From positions 1-43,904 of the forward strand of contig NZ_JAMWMR010000041.1 of assembly GCF_023887685.1 (NCBI RefSeq): a stretch of DNA of 43,904 nt, read 5' to 3'. Every line of letters begins with the position of its first letter. Positions within the stretch are counted from its first letter, which is position 1. Positions 7,768-16,709 of this stretch are shown here, piece by piece. The DNA comes from Streptomyces macrolidinus (lineage in GTDB: Bacteria > Actinomycetota > Actinomycetes > Streptomycetales > Streptomycetaceae). The notes beneath the pieces were generated by a model. It saw only the letters and a list, made by a program, of their open reading frames with translations, searched no databases and was not told the DNA's origin. Position numbers and translations under genes: made by a program.

Positions 7768-8133
7768 TCAGTTCGCCACATAGTAAGAAGCGAGGCCGAG
7801 GAATACGACGAGAGCGCAACCCGCCTGCAGCGTCCAGGGGCCGGTCGCCTCCTCGTACGGGATGTCGGGGTCCGACAGCACTTCGCGCAGGGCCTTGCGA
7901 TGCCCCAGGATTCCCACCGGTACGGAGACGATCAGCGCGCAGTAGAAGGGGAGTATCTCCGTGAAGGGCTCCTTGGACTTCAGGCAGTACGCCGCCAGCG
8001 GGACGGCAGCGAGCGCCGGGCCGCAGGAGACGAACGCCTTGTGCTTGCGCGTGGGCATGGCGGGGAGCATCACAGAGAACCAGATGACGACGCTTGTCGC
8101 GGCGAACAGCCACCACAGCGGTGAATCCTTCAC
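7768..8133 (-). CDS. Small four-helix membrane protein, function unknown
   Basis: A 121-residue protein from GTG 8133 (GAGGA about ten bases upstream; the longer frame above has no ribosome site and runs through a hairpin). Four hydrophobic segments are visible: about residues 5-24, 34-52, 60-80 and 100-119; the charged loop HRKALREVLSDPDIPYEEAT lies between the last two. No family is recognised. It is the next gene downstream of the large ALF-repeat protein on the same strand, 122 bases away and separated by a strong hairpin. Size and topology resemble immunity proteins of pore-forming bacteriocins, but that is only a hypothesis from context. Confidence 0.65.
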   Translation of the reverse strand: MKDSPLWWLFAATSVVIWFSVMLPAMPTRKHKAFVSCGPALAAVPLAAYCLKSKEPFTEILPFYCALIVSVPVGILGHRKALREVLSDPDIPYEEATGPWTLQAGCALVVFLGLASYYVAN

Positions 8134-8146
8134 AGCATTCCGTTCC

Positions 8147-8211
8147 TCTCGACGAGGGGCCGAGAGCATGCGGAGTCTGCCGACTCCTCGTCCCTCGGCC
8201 CCTCGTCGAGA
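8147..8211 (-). terminator. Long hairpin downstream of ALF-repeat gene
   Basis: Perfect 18-base arms at 8147-8164 and 8194-8211 enclose a second hairpin, GGAGTC-TGCC-GACTCC, at 8172-8187. It lies after the ALF-repeat gene's stop (8256) and before the small membrane-protein gene, so it probably ends or attenuates the long transcript. Confidence 0.8.
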
Positions 8212-8255
8212 ACGCACTACGAGACGCACCTACCCGGTGCACCTGCACGACGCGC

Positions 8256-11200
8256 TTACGACGAGAACCAGCCCACCACGGACGACACGGTGTCGTGGAC
8301 TCCTCGCACCGCGGCCTTGCCGACGTGGCTCACCATGGAATCCGCGGCGAGGCTTCCCACGCCGCCGAGACCCAGGGCGAGAGCTATGCCGCCGACCGAC
8401 CCCATGAACTGCGAGCTTCCCCAACCGTAGGCCTTGGCGTTGTACAGGGCGCCGATTCCCGCGAACAAGAGCGACGCTCCGGCAAGTCCGCCCGCGACCA
8501 GCTGCCCGCCGGGGATGAACGCGGCGACCACCGCGGCCCCGCCGAGCACCGCGCTCACCCGCCCGAAGTAGGTGGCGGCTTCGGCGGCGTTGTTGGTGGC
8601 CTCCTTGTCGATCTCGGTGAAGTCGACCTTGTCATTGGCCGTCGATTCAGCGGGATTCACGCCCTGCTCGGCGTTCTGCTTCGCCTGCTGAGCCGCCTTG
8701 GCCGCCGCCGCGGCCATCTCCTGCTGCCGCTTCTGCTGCGCCACGGCCTTCGCCTCGGTGGCCGCCGATCGGGCGGCAGCAGCGTCCTTGCCCGCCGCGA
8801 TCGCGTCAGCGTATGCACGGTCGGCCGAGGCTTGTGCGCTGCTCGCCGCCGCGACAGCGGTGTTGGCCGACGAAATGGCCTGGTTCGCCGAGTAGTTGGC
8901 CTGCCGCTTGGCCGAACGCGCAGCCGCAGCCGCGTCGGAGGCCAGCTTGGCCGAGGCCGCCGCGGCAGCCGCCGAAACGTCCGCCTTCGCCGCCGACTTC
9001 TGCGCGTCGTCGGCGTAACCCTTCGCGCTGGTCGCCGAGTTGGCGGCCTTGGTCGCCCACTGCTGGGCCTCCGCCGCGGCACCGCGCGCGTCGGCCGCCG
9101 CCTTGGCCGCTTCGGCGGCTTCCTGGAAGGCCGTTGCCGCGATGGCGGCGGCTCGGGCGATCTGCGCCTGGATGGCCGCCACATGGGTGGCCGTGTCCTC
9201 GTCGGCCTGCTGGGCCTTGTAGCGGACCGAGGTGACGAAGCGCTCCAGCATCCACTGAGGCCCCTCGAGCGCGGCCTGGGCCGCGGCCTCGACATTGGGG
9301 CCGGCACCGTCGAGAGCCGCGAGGGTCGTGACCCGGTCGTCCTCGGTCTTGGCCTTGGCGAAGCCGGTGAGGAGGTACTCGTGCAGGGCTTCGACGCTGC
9401 CGTCGTCCATCGCCGCGTTGGCAGCGGCCGTCACGGCCCTTCCGGCGCCCTGCAGCGTCTTCAGGACCTCCACGCGGTAGTCGTCGGCCTGAACGGCCAG
9501 CGCGTCCGCGGCCAGGAAGTCCGTCACGGCCTGCTGATCGTCGTCCGCGAGCACCTTCTGGGCCGCGTCGGCGAGCACGGCGCTCCCCGCGTTGGCCAGC
9601 GTGAGCACGCGTTCCCGGTCATCGAGTGCCATGGCGTCGCCATGTGCGCGCCCGACCCAGTCGACCACCGCCTGGTCGTCACCGGCGAGCGCGTCCTGCG
9701 CGGCCTGCCGTGTCCACGTGCCCACGGCGTCCATCAAGTTGACGGCGGCCTTGCGCCCGAGCACGGCCACCTGCGCGGGATCGCTCTCCGACCGCGCCCG
9801 GGCCAGCAGATCGCGGGTCTCCTGGTCGGTCAGCTCCTGCTGGGTCTGGATCTGCTCGATCCGGGAGCGGTTCTGCTCCTCTTCCTTCTTCAACTCCTGG
9901 GCGGCTTCGACGGCCAGGGTGCGTTCCTCGGCGAGCTTCGCCGCTTCCGCTTCACGGGCGAGGGCCGCGATGTCCTGTGCCTGGGTGACGGCCGCGGCGG
10001 CGTCCGTGGCCGCCGCGACGGCCTTGTTGGCCTGGATGGTCGCCTCGTTGGCCCAGTCCTGCGCCTCGCCCGCGTGCTTGGCCGCGTCCTCGGCGGCAGC
10101 GGCTGCGGCGTCCGCGTGATCGGCTGCGCTGTTGGCGGCCTTGTGGGCATCGCGCGCGGCGGTGGCCGCCCGGGACGCGAGGGCCGCGGCCCGATTGGCC
10201 GCGGCGGTCGCGGTGTTGGCGGCGCGGGTGGCCAACGCGGCGGCATCTCTGGCCCGCTTGGCCTCGGCCTGGGAGACACCCGCCGCCGCTGCCGCGTCCG
10301 CGGCGGCGTTGGCGGACGCCGCGGCGTTCTGTCCCGCACGGGCCGCGGCGGCGCTCGACGTCTCGGCCTGGGCGCTCGCGTCCGCGGCGGCGGAGGCCGC
10401 GGCGGCGGCGGTTCGGGCCTTCTTGGCCGTGTCCCGGGCCACCTGGGCGGCTTCGCGCGCCGCCGCCGCCTGACCGGCGTCCTTCGACGCGGCGGAGGCG
10501 GCCTGGTAGGCGCGCACCGAGGCGCGAGAGGCGGCGCCGGCCGCGGCGGCGGCGGCCTGGGCCGCGCTCGCGGCCGTGTGGGCCGCGGAGATCGCGGTGT
10601 GCGACGCCGAGACCGCGGTACGGGCCGCGGCTGCCGCGCCGTTCGCCGCGTCGGCGGCCCGTCCGGCGGCACGTGACGCCTTGAGCGCGTCGCCCTTGGC
10701 CGCGGCGCTCTCGTCGGCGGCCAGCAGGGCGGCCTTCTTGGCCTCGACGGACGCGGCCTCGGCGTGCTCGGCCGCCTCCTTGGCCTCGACCGTCGCGGTG
10801 TGGGCACGCGCGCCCGCGTTCTGCGCCTGCACCACCAACTGGTCGATCGTCAGCTTCTCTTGGTCACGGGCACGCGCGAGGTGCTGCCCATAGCGTAAGA
10901 ACTCGCTCACGTCGGCCGCCGTGCCGTCCAGCGCCCGGTTGATGGCCTGGGTCAGGTTCGGACCGGCGCCCGCGAGCATGGAGGTCGCCTCGAACCGCTC
11001 GTCCTCCTCGCGCGCGCTGTACTGCCCTTCCTGGAGGAAGCCGTCCAGCACGTCCGGCGAGCCGTTGTCCAGGGCCTTGTTCGCCTCGCGCACCACGGCC
11101 TTGCCACCGGCGCCCAGGATCGTCAGGACCGCGACCCGCCGATCGTCGGCCAGCGGTTGCTCATAGCCCCCGGTGACGAACGCGTGCAGTTCCGCGTCCG

Positions 11201-11573
11201 TGCCGCTGAGGACCTCTTGGACCTTCGCCCGCACACCGGGACCCGCGAAGTTGAGCATCTCCAGAACGGAGACCCGGTCGTCCTCGGCCTGCGCCCTGGC
11301 CAACCCCGTGGTGAGGAAGGCCGTCAGAGCCGCCTCGTCGCCGGTGAGCGCCTGTTTCGCTTCCGTTCGTACGGCACGGCCGCCGAGGACCCAGGCGTCG
11401 ACGGCCCGGTCGCGGTCGCTGTCCCCCGTCCCCGCTCCGTCGGCCGCGTACGCCGGTGAGTTCCTCGTCCCTACGACCGAAGCAGCCGTGGCGGCGACCG
11501 CCAGGGTCAGAAAGCTCCGGCGCGAAGGGCCCCATTCGGAGGTATTCCGTCTCGATGGGTTACGTCTCAGCAT
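8256..11573 (-). CDS. Tat-exported ALF-repeat/coiled-coil protein with hydrophobic Gly-rich C-terminus
   Basis: A 1105-residue protein. The N-terminus has a twin-arginine signal (PSRRSFLTLAVAATAAS, cleavage near AYAADG, about residue 44). Four ALF repeats of about 45 residues (about 65-245) carry the recurring pattern AL...FL..G...A..DDR..VL...GAG. An alanine-rich coiled coil follows (about 255-590, runs such as AEHAEAASVEAKKAALLAAD). A second set of about four ALF repeats lies near 605-815, a second coiled coil near 815-985, then a 110-residue glycine-rich hydrophobic end (VSAVLGGAAVVAAFIPGGQL, GGIALALGLGGVGSLAADS). ALF repeats (PF03752) are known from secreted actinobacterial proteins of unknown role, some ending in toxin domains. 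The end here could insert in membranes; that is inference. The ATG at 11573 has only a weak GGAAC upstream. Confidence 0.85.
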   Translation of the reverse strand: MLRRNPSRRNTSEWGPSRRSFLTLAVAATAASVVGTRNSPAYAADGAGTGDSDRDRAVDAWVLGGRAVRTEAKQALTGDEAALTAFLTTGLARAQAEDDRVSVLEMLNFAGPGVRAKVQEVLSGTDAELHAFVTGGYEQPLADDRRVAVLTILGAGGKAVVREANKALDNGSPDVLDGFLQEGQYSAREEDERFEATSMLAGAGPNLTQAINRALDGTAADVSEFLRYGQHLARARDQEKLTIDQLVVQAQNAGARAHTATVEAKEAAEHAEAASVEAKKAALLAADESAAAKGDALKASRAAGRAADAANGAAAAARTAVSASHTAISAAHTAASAAQAAAAAAGAASRASVRAYQAASAASKDAGQAAAAREAAQVARDTAKKARTAAAAASAAADASAQAETSSAAAARAGQNAAASANAAADAAAAAGVSQAEAKRARDAAALATRAANTATAAANRAAALASRAATAARDAHKAANSAADHADAAAAAAEDAAKHAGEAQDWANEATIQANKAVAAATDAAAAVTQAQDIAALAREAEAAKLAEERTLAVEAAQELKKEEEQNRSRIEQIQTQQELTDQETRDLLARARSESDPAQVAVLGRKAAVNLMDAVGTWTRQAAQDALAGDDQAVVDWVGRAHGDAMALDDRERVLTLANAGSAVLADAAQKVLADDDQQAVTDFLAADALAVQADDYRVEVLKTLQGAGRAVTAAANAAMDDGSVEALHEYLLTGFAKAKTEDDRVTTLAALDGAGPNVEAAAQAALEGPQWMLERFVTSVRYKAQQADEDTATHVAAIQAQIARAAAIAATAFQEAAEAAKAAADARGAAAEAQQWATKAANSATSAKGYADDAQKSAAKADVSAAAAAASAKLASDAAAAARSAKRQANYSANQAISSANTAVAAASSAQASADRAYADAIAAGKDAAAARSAATEAKAVAQQKRQQEMAAAAAKAAQQAKQNAEQGVNPAESTANDKVDFTEIDKEATNNAAEAATYFGRVSAVLGGAAVVAAFIPGGQLVAGGLAGASLLFAGIGALYNAKAYGWGSSQFMGSVGGIALALGLGGVGSLAADSMVSHVGKAAVRGVHDTVSSVVGWFSS

Positions 11574-11880
11574 GCCCGTTCCACCCCCATAAACAGTGTT
11601 TGCAAGCAGCCGAACTCGCCTTAGCGAAATGCAAGTTCGCCAACAACCTGTCAGGGCGGTCGACTATTCAGCAAGAGGGTGTCCGCAGACATCCCTTTTG
11701 TCGACTTGAGATCGACATTTGACGAAGAGAGCGCAATTTACGCGCTACCGGCGCCTATAGACCCAGACCCGCCCCTCAGGTCACAACTCCGTAAATCCGT
11801 ATGCCCGACCGACTACCCCGCCCTACGGTGAAGGATCAGTGTGTGTTTCGTTTGGATTCATTTCGTTATGGAGAAGAGAG
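11574..11880. other. Divergent intergenic region, comparatively AT-rich
   Basis: Promoters for both the ALF-repeat gene (leftward) and the small secreted protein (rightward) must lie here. A seven-base stem (11677-11683 with 11688-11694) followed by C-TTTT looks like a rightward intrinsic terminator, which is odd between two divergent starts and could end a short untranslated RNA. A second small stem, AGCGC/GCGCT, lies near 11731-11747. No confident -35/-10 pair was found. Confidence 0.45.
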
Positions 11881-12381
11881 ATGAAGATTGCGAGTCGCGT
11901 GCTCGTGTCGACGTGCGTGCTGATCGCCGCGAGTGTGGGCGTCGCGTTCGGCGCCACGGATCACAAGGACCGGACCTTGCGAGCGGATATGACGGCGGGA
12001 GAGAACCCGCCGTACGCGGTGGAGGACTTCAATTACCCGCGGGCGGACAAGATTCTCGAAGAGCAGGGAATTGTCCTGAAGCGCGGTGACGGTCATATCG
12101 TCCTCGCGACCTGCGGAAGTCAGGAAGGGCTGCTGGAAGTACAGGCGCGAAGCAAGAACAAGGTCTGTTTCCGCGTCACCGGAAACAGCGGTTACCTCAC
12201 CATGGAAATACCCGCGGTCTACGGCGTGAAGGGCAACTCGTACGAGACGTCCGTGAAGATGACCGTGGGCGATCGGGAGAAGGTCTACGAGATCGCCAAG
12301 GACTCCTGGACCAATGTGGGAGAAGCGGCGGACCCGGCGGACGGCGATCACATGCTGGTCGAGATCTCCACCAACAAGTAG
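11881..12381 (+). CDS. Small secreted protein of unknown function
   Basis: A 166-residue protein. ATG 11881 was chosen over an upstream start because GGAGAAGAG lies just before it and a clean signal peptide follows: MKIASRVLVSTCVLIAASVG, cleavage near FGA at residue 25. The mature part has two cysteines (ATCGS and KVCFRVT) that could form a disulfide, and beta-rich stretches. No known domain is recognised. It is followed after 52 bases by the pseudo-trypsin gene, and the pair may form one transcription unit, divergent from the ALF-repeat gene. Confidence 0.75.
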   Translation: MKIASRVLVSTCVLIAASVGVAFGATDHKDRTLRADMTAGENPPYAVEDFNYPRADKILEEQGIVLKRGDGHIVLATCGSQEGLLEVQARSKNKVCFRVTGNSGYLTMEIPAVYGVKGNSYETSVKMTVGDREKVYEIAKDSWTNVGEAADPADGDHMLVEISTNK

Positions 12382-12433
12382 GCGCCGCCCCATGGCTCTT
12401 CCCACCCATCATCGGACGTCAAGGAACCCGTTC

Positions 12434-14560
12434 ATGCCACGCTCCAGACGCGTACCCCTCCTCGCTCTCGCCGCCACGCTCCTCGCCGTACCGGGCTCTC
12501 TGTGCACGGCGCCCGCGTCCGCTGTCACCGGACCCGCCGCCACCGACGCCGGATTTGCCTTCACCGCCCGTCTCGACGTGGGCGACGGCCGGCGCGCCTG
12601 TTCCGCGGCGCTGGTGTCCCCACAGTGGCTCGCCACGTCCGCGAGCTGCTTCTCCGACAACGGAACGTCCCAAGTCCCCGCGGGCAAGCCCCAGTCGAAG
12701 ACGATGGCCACCATCGGCCGTACCGATCTGACCACCACCGGCGGACAGGTCCGCGAGGTCGTCGAGCTGGTCCCGCGTGAGGACCGGGACCTGGTCCTGG
12801 CGCGCCTCTCCTCACCCACCACCGGGATCACCCCCGTGGCGTTCGCCGACACCGCGCCCGCCGCCGGGGAGGAGCTGACGGTCGCCGGATACGGCCGGAC
12901 CAAGGACGAGTGGGCGCCGCTCAAGCTCCACACCGCCACCTTCACCGTCGACTCCGTCGCGGGCGCCACGGTCGCCCTGCACGGCAAGTCCGCGGCCGAT
13001 GCCATCTGCGCCGGTGACGCGGGCGGGCCGATCGTCCGGCTGAAGGACGGCCGACCCGAGCTGGTCGCGCTCAGCAGCCAGTCCTGGCAGGGCGGTTGCT
13101 TCGGTGCCGACCCGGCCGAGACCCGCACCGACGCCGTCTCCACCCGGCTGGACAACATCGTCGGTGGCAGCACGCTCCCGGCCGGCGGCGTGCTCATGCC
13201 CGGAGACTCCCTGACCTCCAACGCGGCCCGCCTGACCCTGCAGTCCGACGGCAACCTCGTCGTCGTCTCCCGCGCGGGCAAGACCCTCTGGTCGACCAGG
13301 ACCGCGGGGCACCCCGGCGCGACGGCCCGTCTCGACGCGCAGGGCAACCTCGCCGTCGTCGACACCGACGGGACCACGACGCTGTGGGAGTCCAAGACCA
13401 CCGCGCCCGGTGGCAAGGCCGTTCTTCAGGATCGCGGCGACTTCGTCATCTACAACGCCAAGGGCGAGTCGCAGTGGGCCGCCGGCACCGCGGTCCGCCA
13501 CGACTACGACGGCGACGGCCGGAGCGACATGGCCGACTGGTACGACTACGCCGACGGCAGCGACAAGATCCACGCCTTCCTCGCCAAGACCGACGGCGGC
13601 TTCAACAGCCCCGTCCACGGCTGGGAAGCCGCGGCGGGCAACTACTACGCCGAGAACATGAAGCCCGTCACCGGCGACTTCAACGGCGACGGCATCGGCG
13701 ACGTGGCCACCCTCTACGGCTACTCCACCGGAGAAGTAGCCCTCATCACCTGGCTGGGCAAGGGCGACGGCACCTTCGCCGCGCCCCTGAAGTCCTGGAA
13801 GATCGCCTCCGGTTGGACGTTCTCCCGGATGACCCCCGTCGCCGGTGACTTCAACGGCGACGGCCGCGACGACATCGCCGTCTGGTACGACTACGCCGAC
13901 GGCAGCGACAAGATCCAGACCTTCCTCGCCAAGACCGACGGCGGCTTCAACAGCCCGTTCGCCGGATGGCAGACCCCGGCGGGCAACTACTACCGCGAGA
14001 ACATGAAGTTCGTCACCGGCGACTACAACGGTGACGGCCGCGACGACCTCGCGGTCCTCTACGGCTACTCCACCGGTGAGGTCAAGCTCATCACCTTCCC
14101 GGCCAAGCCCGACGGCGGCTTCAACGAGCCGGTGCACGGCTGGAGTTCCGCCACCGGCTGGGACTTCAAGCGAGCCACCGTGTACTCCGGGGACTTCGAC
14201 GGTGACGGCCGCGACAACGTGGCCGTCTGGTACGACTACGCCGACGGCCACGACGCGGTGATCGGCTTCACGCCCAGCGGCACCGACGGCAAGCTCGGCA
14301 ACCGCACCGATCTGTGGACCACCCCGGCGGGCAACTACTACCGCGAGAACATGCAGCTCGTGACCGGGGACTTCGACGGTGACGGCCGCGACGACCTCGC
14401 CACCCTCTACGGCTACGCCGACGGCCGGGTCAAGACCATCACCTGGACCGCCAAGGCCGACGGAACCCTCAACGAGCCCGCGGGGAGCTGGGAAGCGGCT
14501 GCGGGCAACTGGACCTTCAGCCGGGTCCGGATGCTCGAGCGCTACAACAACCCCTCGTAG
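12434..14560 (+). CDS. Secreted pseudo-trypsin + B-lectin + FG-GAP repeat protein
   Basis: A 708-residue protein from ATG 12434 (AAGGA at 12421). Signal peptide about residues 1-30. Residues about 40-245 are an S1 (trypsin-like) fold, but the His motif TAAHC reads TSASC and the Ser motif GDSGGP reads GDAGGP; only the Asp (RDLVLARL) remains, so it should be catalytically dead. Residues about 250-350 are a bulb-type lectin domain (LQSDGNLVVVS, LDAQGNLAVVD, LQDRGDFVIYN). Residues about 355-708 carry six FG-GAP/VCBS calcium-binding loops of the DxDGDGRxD type, alternating between a WYDYADG and an LYGYSTG form with a 115-residue period. Likely role: extracellular recognition or binding of sugar or protein, not proteolysis. 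Confidence 0.88.
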   Translation: MPRSRRVPLLALAATLLAVPGSLCTAPASAVTGPAATDAGFAFTARLDVGDGRRACSAALVSPQWLATSASCFSDNGTSQVPAGKPQSKTMATIGRTDLTTTGGQVREVVELVPREDRDLVLARLSSPTTGITPVAFADTAPAAGEELTVAGYGRTKDEWAPLKLHTATFTVDSVAGATVALHGKSAADAICAGDAGGPIVRLKDGRPELVALSSQSWQGGCFGADPAETRTDAVSTRLDNIVGGSTLPAGGVLMPGDSLTSNAARLTLQSDGNLVVVSRAGKTLWSTRTAGHPGATARLDAQGNLAVVDTDGTTTLWESKTTAPGGKAVLQDRGDFVIYNAKGESQWAAGTAVRHDYDGDGRSDMADWYDYADGSDKIHAFLAKTDGGFNSPVHGWEAAAGNYYAENMKPVTGDFNGDGIGDVATLYGYSTGEVALITWLGKGDGTFAAPLKSWKIASGWTFSRMTPVAGDFNGDGRDDIAVWYDYADGSDKIQTFLAKTDGGFNSPFAGWQTPAGNYYRENMKFVTGDYNGDGRDDLAVLYGYSTGEVKLITFPAKPDGGFNEPVHGWSSATGWDFKRATVYSGDFDGDGRDNVAVWYDYADGHDAVIGFTPSGTDGKLGNRTDLWTTPAGNYYRENMQLVTGDFDGDGRDDLATLYGYADGRVKTITWTAKADGTLNEPAGSWEAAAGNWTFSRVRMLERYNNPS

Positions 14561-14645
14561 CAACGCTACGACAACCCCTTCCCGGCGAGGAGTTCGGGGA
14601 CCGGAGCGGTGGCCGCAGCCCCGTCTCCGGTCCCCTTCGGCTTCC

Positions 14646-16709
14646 TCACGCCTCGTGGGTTCCCGGCGCTCCCAGGCCGGTCAGGGCACTGACCGGGTCC
14701 GAGGCCGGGGTACCGCGGGGCCACCAGTCCTCGCGGCCCGGTTCCGACTCGTACGCGTACCACAAGCCGTCGCGGCCGAGCCGGAGTTGGGTGTGGCCCT
14801 CCGGATGGGTGAGGTGGTTGTGCCAGGGGCGGAACGCGGGGAGGTCCGCGGCGAGGAGGAGCGGGCGGGCCCGGTCGAAGCGGCCCGCCGGAGGGTCCCA
14901 GTGCTCTTCGAGCACGGCGAGCCCCTCGCGTCCGCCCTGTCGCCACGCGGCGACGGCGCGCGCCAGGTCGGCCGGGGTCCGCCCGGTGGCGGCGGCCAGC
15001 GAGGAGTAGAGCGCGCGGGTCGCCGCGGTGAGGCCCGAGCCGGGGCGGGCCGCGGCGAGCCGCACCGCGTCCTGCCACAGCGTCAGGTCCGCGACCGGAT
15101 CGTGGCCGGTGGTCAGCAGGGCGTGCGCGCGGGCCGCGGCGTCCGTGGCCAACTGATCCAGCGCGAGCGGGTCCGGGCCGTCCGCGGTCCCCGGGTAAAC
15201 CGGCGGCTGCTCGGGGTGCGCGGGGGGCGGCAGCGGGGCCGGGAGCGGCGGCAGCGCGCGCCGGGCCACAGCGTCACGGGCGCGGACGCCCGCGGCGGGG
15301 GCGGGTGCCCGCTCCCGGGCGGCGCGGGCGGCGTTGCGCCGGGTCAGCGCGTCGAGCACCTCGCGCTCGCCCCGGCCGCGCAGCAGGAGAAGGACGAAGG
15401 GGTCCTGGTCCAGCAGCCGGGCGGTCTGGTAGCAGACGGCGGCGGCGTGCTTGCAGGGGTGGCCGACGTCGGGGCAACTGCACTGCGGTTCGAGGTCGCC
15501 GGGCCCCGGGAGCAGCCGGACCCCGCACTCGGCGAGGGACCGCGGCACCTGCTTGTCCAGCAGCGCGGCGATATGGTCGGGCCGCTCGGCCGCGGCGTCC
15601 AGGAAGCGGTCCCACTCGTCGTCGGAGAACGTCCGCAGCCGCACCTGCGCGCGGTACGGGCGCGGGCGGCTTCCTTGTACGTAGGCCACCACGTGTCCGG
15701 GGGTGACGGTGAGGGCGTCCACGTTCCCCTGGCCCGCGTAGGCCCGCCCGCGTGCCAGGCGCGCGGCGTCGAGCGCCCCTTCCTCCAGGGCCGTGACCCA
15801 GGCGTTGCCCCACCATGTCCCGGCGAACCGGTCGGCCTGGTCCGCCGGTTGCGCGGAAGGCGCGGGGAGAGGGGGAAGCGCGGCGAACGTACGCCGCAGC
15901 GCACCGTCGCGGCCGGGGGCCGCCATCGAGCGGGGGTAGCGGGCGACCGTCTCGGGCCGCGTCTCCTTCCGGTCGCCGTCGTCGTTGCCTTCGGGGCGCG
16001 CGGTCCCGGCTTCCGGTGACGCCATCGACGCGGGCAACTCGAAGGTGTCGGCCAGGAGTTCGCGTACGTCCTGAACTCGACCACTGTGCACGCGGGTTCG
16101 AGTGCTCGGGCGGAGGGTGCGGGCGACGGTCGGGCGTGCGGAACCGGAGGGCCGCACGGAACGGGACGGCCGCGCGGAGCCGGGCGGCCCCAACCGCTCG
16201 GCCCGTCCGGCGAGTTCGGACGGTCCTGCGGAGGGCTCTGCGGTGCCGGACGCCGCTCGGCTGCCGGACGACGGGTTCGGTGTGGTGGCGGGCGGGCGGC
16301 GGCCCGCTTCCTTCTCCTTCCGTGCGGCCCGCAATGCCTCGCGCGCGATGTCTCCGGGGCGCGTGGCCGGTACGGTCTCCGCTACGGTCTCCGGCGCAGC
16401 GGCGTCCACGGTCATCGGGGCGGCCTCCCGCGCGGCGGCGTCCACGGTCACCCGGTCGGCCTCCCGCGCGTCCCCACCGCGCCGTTCCGCGTTCGCCCGG
16501 CGCAACGCCGCGCGCGCCGCGTCCCCCGGCCTGACCGTCGGCCCGGACTCCGGCCGTACATCCGCGCCGGACGCGGTGCCCTCCGGGCCGTCGCCCTCGG
16601 CACCCTCGGCGCCCTCCGCGCTCGCACTCTCCCGCTCCCTCGCGGCCCGCAACGCACGCCGTGCCTCGTCGGCGGGGCGGGCGGACGTCGTGCTCTCCGC
16701 GCCGTTCAC
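14646..16709 (-). CDS. SWIM zinc-finger protein
   Basis: A 687-residue protein. The GTG at 16709 overlaps the SNF2 stop by four bases (GTGA) and has GAGGAGG in front, so translation is probably coupled. The SWIM motif CSCPDVGHPCKHA (about residues 405-417) gives the CxC...CxH zinc site. Upstream is TWWGNAWVTALEE, typical of the SWIM partner of bacterial SNF2 proteins. The N-terminal 200 residues are low-complexity and contain three copies of an RPxDxARxALRxAR motif (about residues 10, 56 and 112). Bacterial SWIM/SNF2 pairs are common in actinomycetes, with an assumed DNA-remodelling or repair role. The C-terminal half is Ala/Arg-rich with no known domain. Confidence 0.88.
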   Translation of the reverse strand: MNGAESTTSARPADEARRALRAARERESASAEGAEGAEGDGPEGTASGADVRPESGPTVRPGDAARAALRRANAERRGGDAREADRVTVDAAAREAAPMTVDAAAPETVAETVPATRPGDIAREALRAARKEKEAGRRPPATTPNPSSGSRAASGTAEPSAGPSELAGRAERLGPPGSARPSRSVRPSGSARPTVARTLRPSTRTRVHSGRVQDVRELLADTFELPASMASPEAGTARPEGNDDGDRKETRPETVARYPRSMAAPGRDGALRRTFAALPPLPAPSAQPADQADRFAGTWWGNAWVTALEEGALDAARLARGRAYAGQGNVDALTVTPGHVVAYVQGSRPRPYRAQVRLRTFSDDEWDRFLDAAAERPDHIAALLDKQVPRSLAECGVRLLPGPGDLEPQCSCPDVGHPCKHAAAVCYQTARLLDQDPFVLLLLRGRGEREVLDALTRRNAARAARERAPAPAAGVRARDAVARRALPPLPAPLPPPAHPEQPPVYPGTADGPDPLALDQLATDAAARAHALLTTGHDPVADLTLWQDAVRLAAARPGSGLTAATRALYSSLAAATGRTPADLARAVAAWRQGGREGLAVLEEHWDPPAGRFDRARPLLLAADLPAFRPWHNHLTHPEGHTQLRLGRDGLWYAYESEPGREDWWPRGTPASDPVSALTGLGAPGTHEA

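Noticed and set aside
8094..10676. 860-codon rightward frame across the ALF-repeat gene
   Set aside because: It is the antisense shadow of the alanine-rich coding sequence; Gly/Arg/Leu-rich translation without domain or ribosome site.
12812..14563. 583-codon leftward frame over the FG-GAP gene
   Set aside because: Mirror of the repeat codons; composition (Val/Gly/Ala) is an artefact of high GC.
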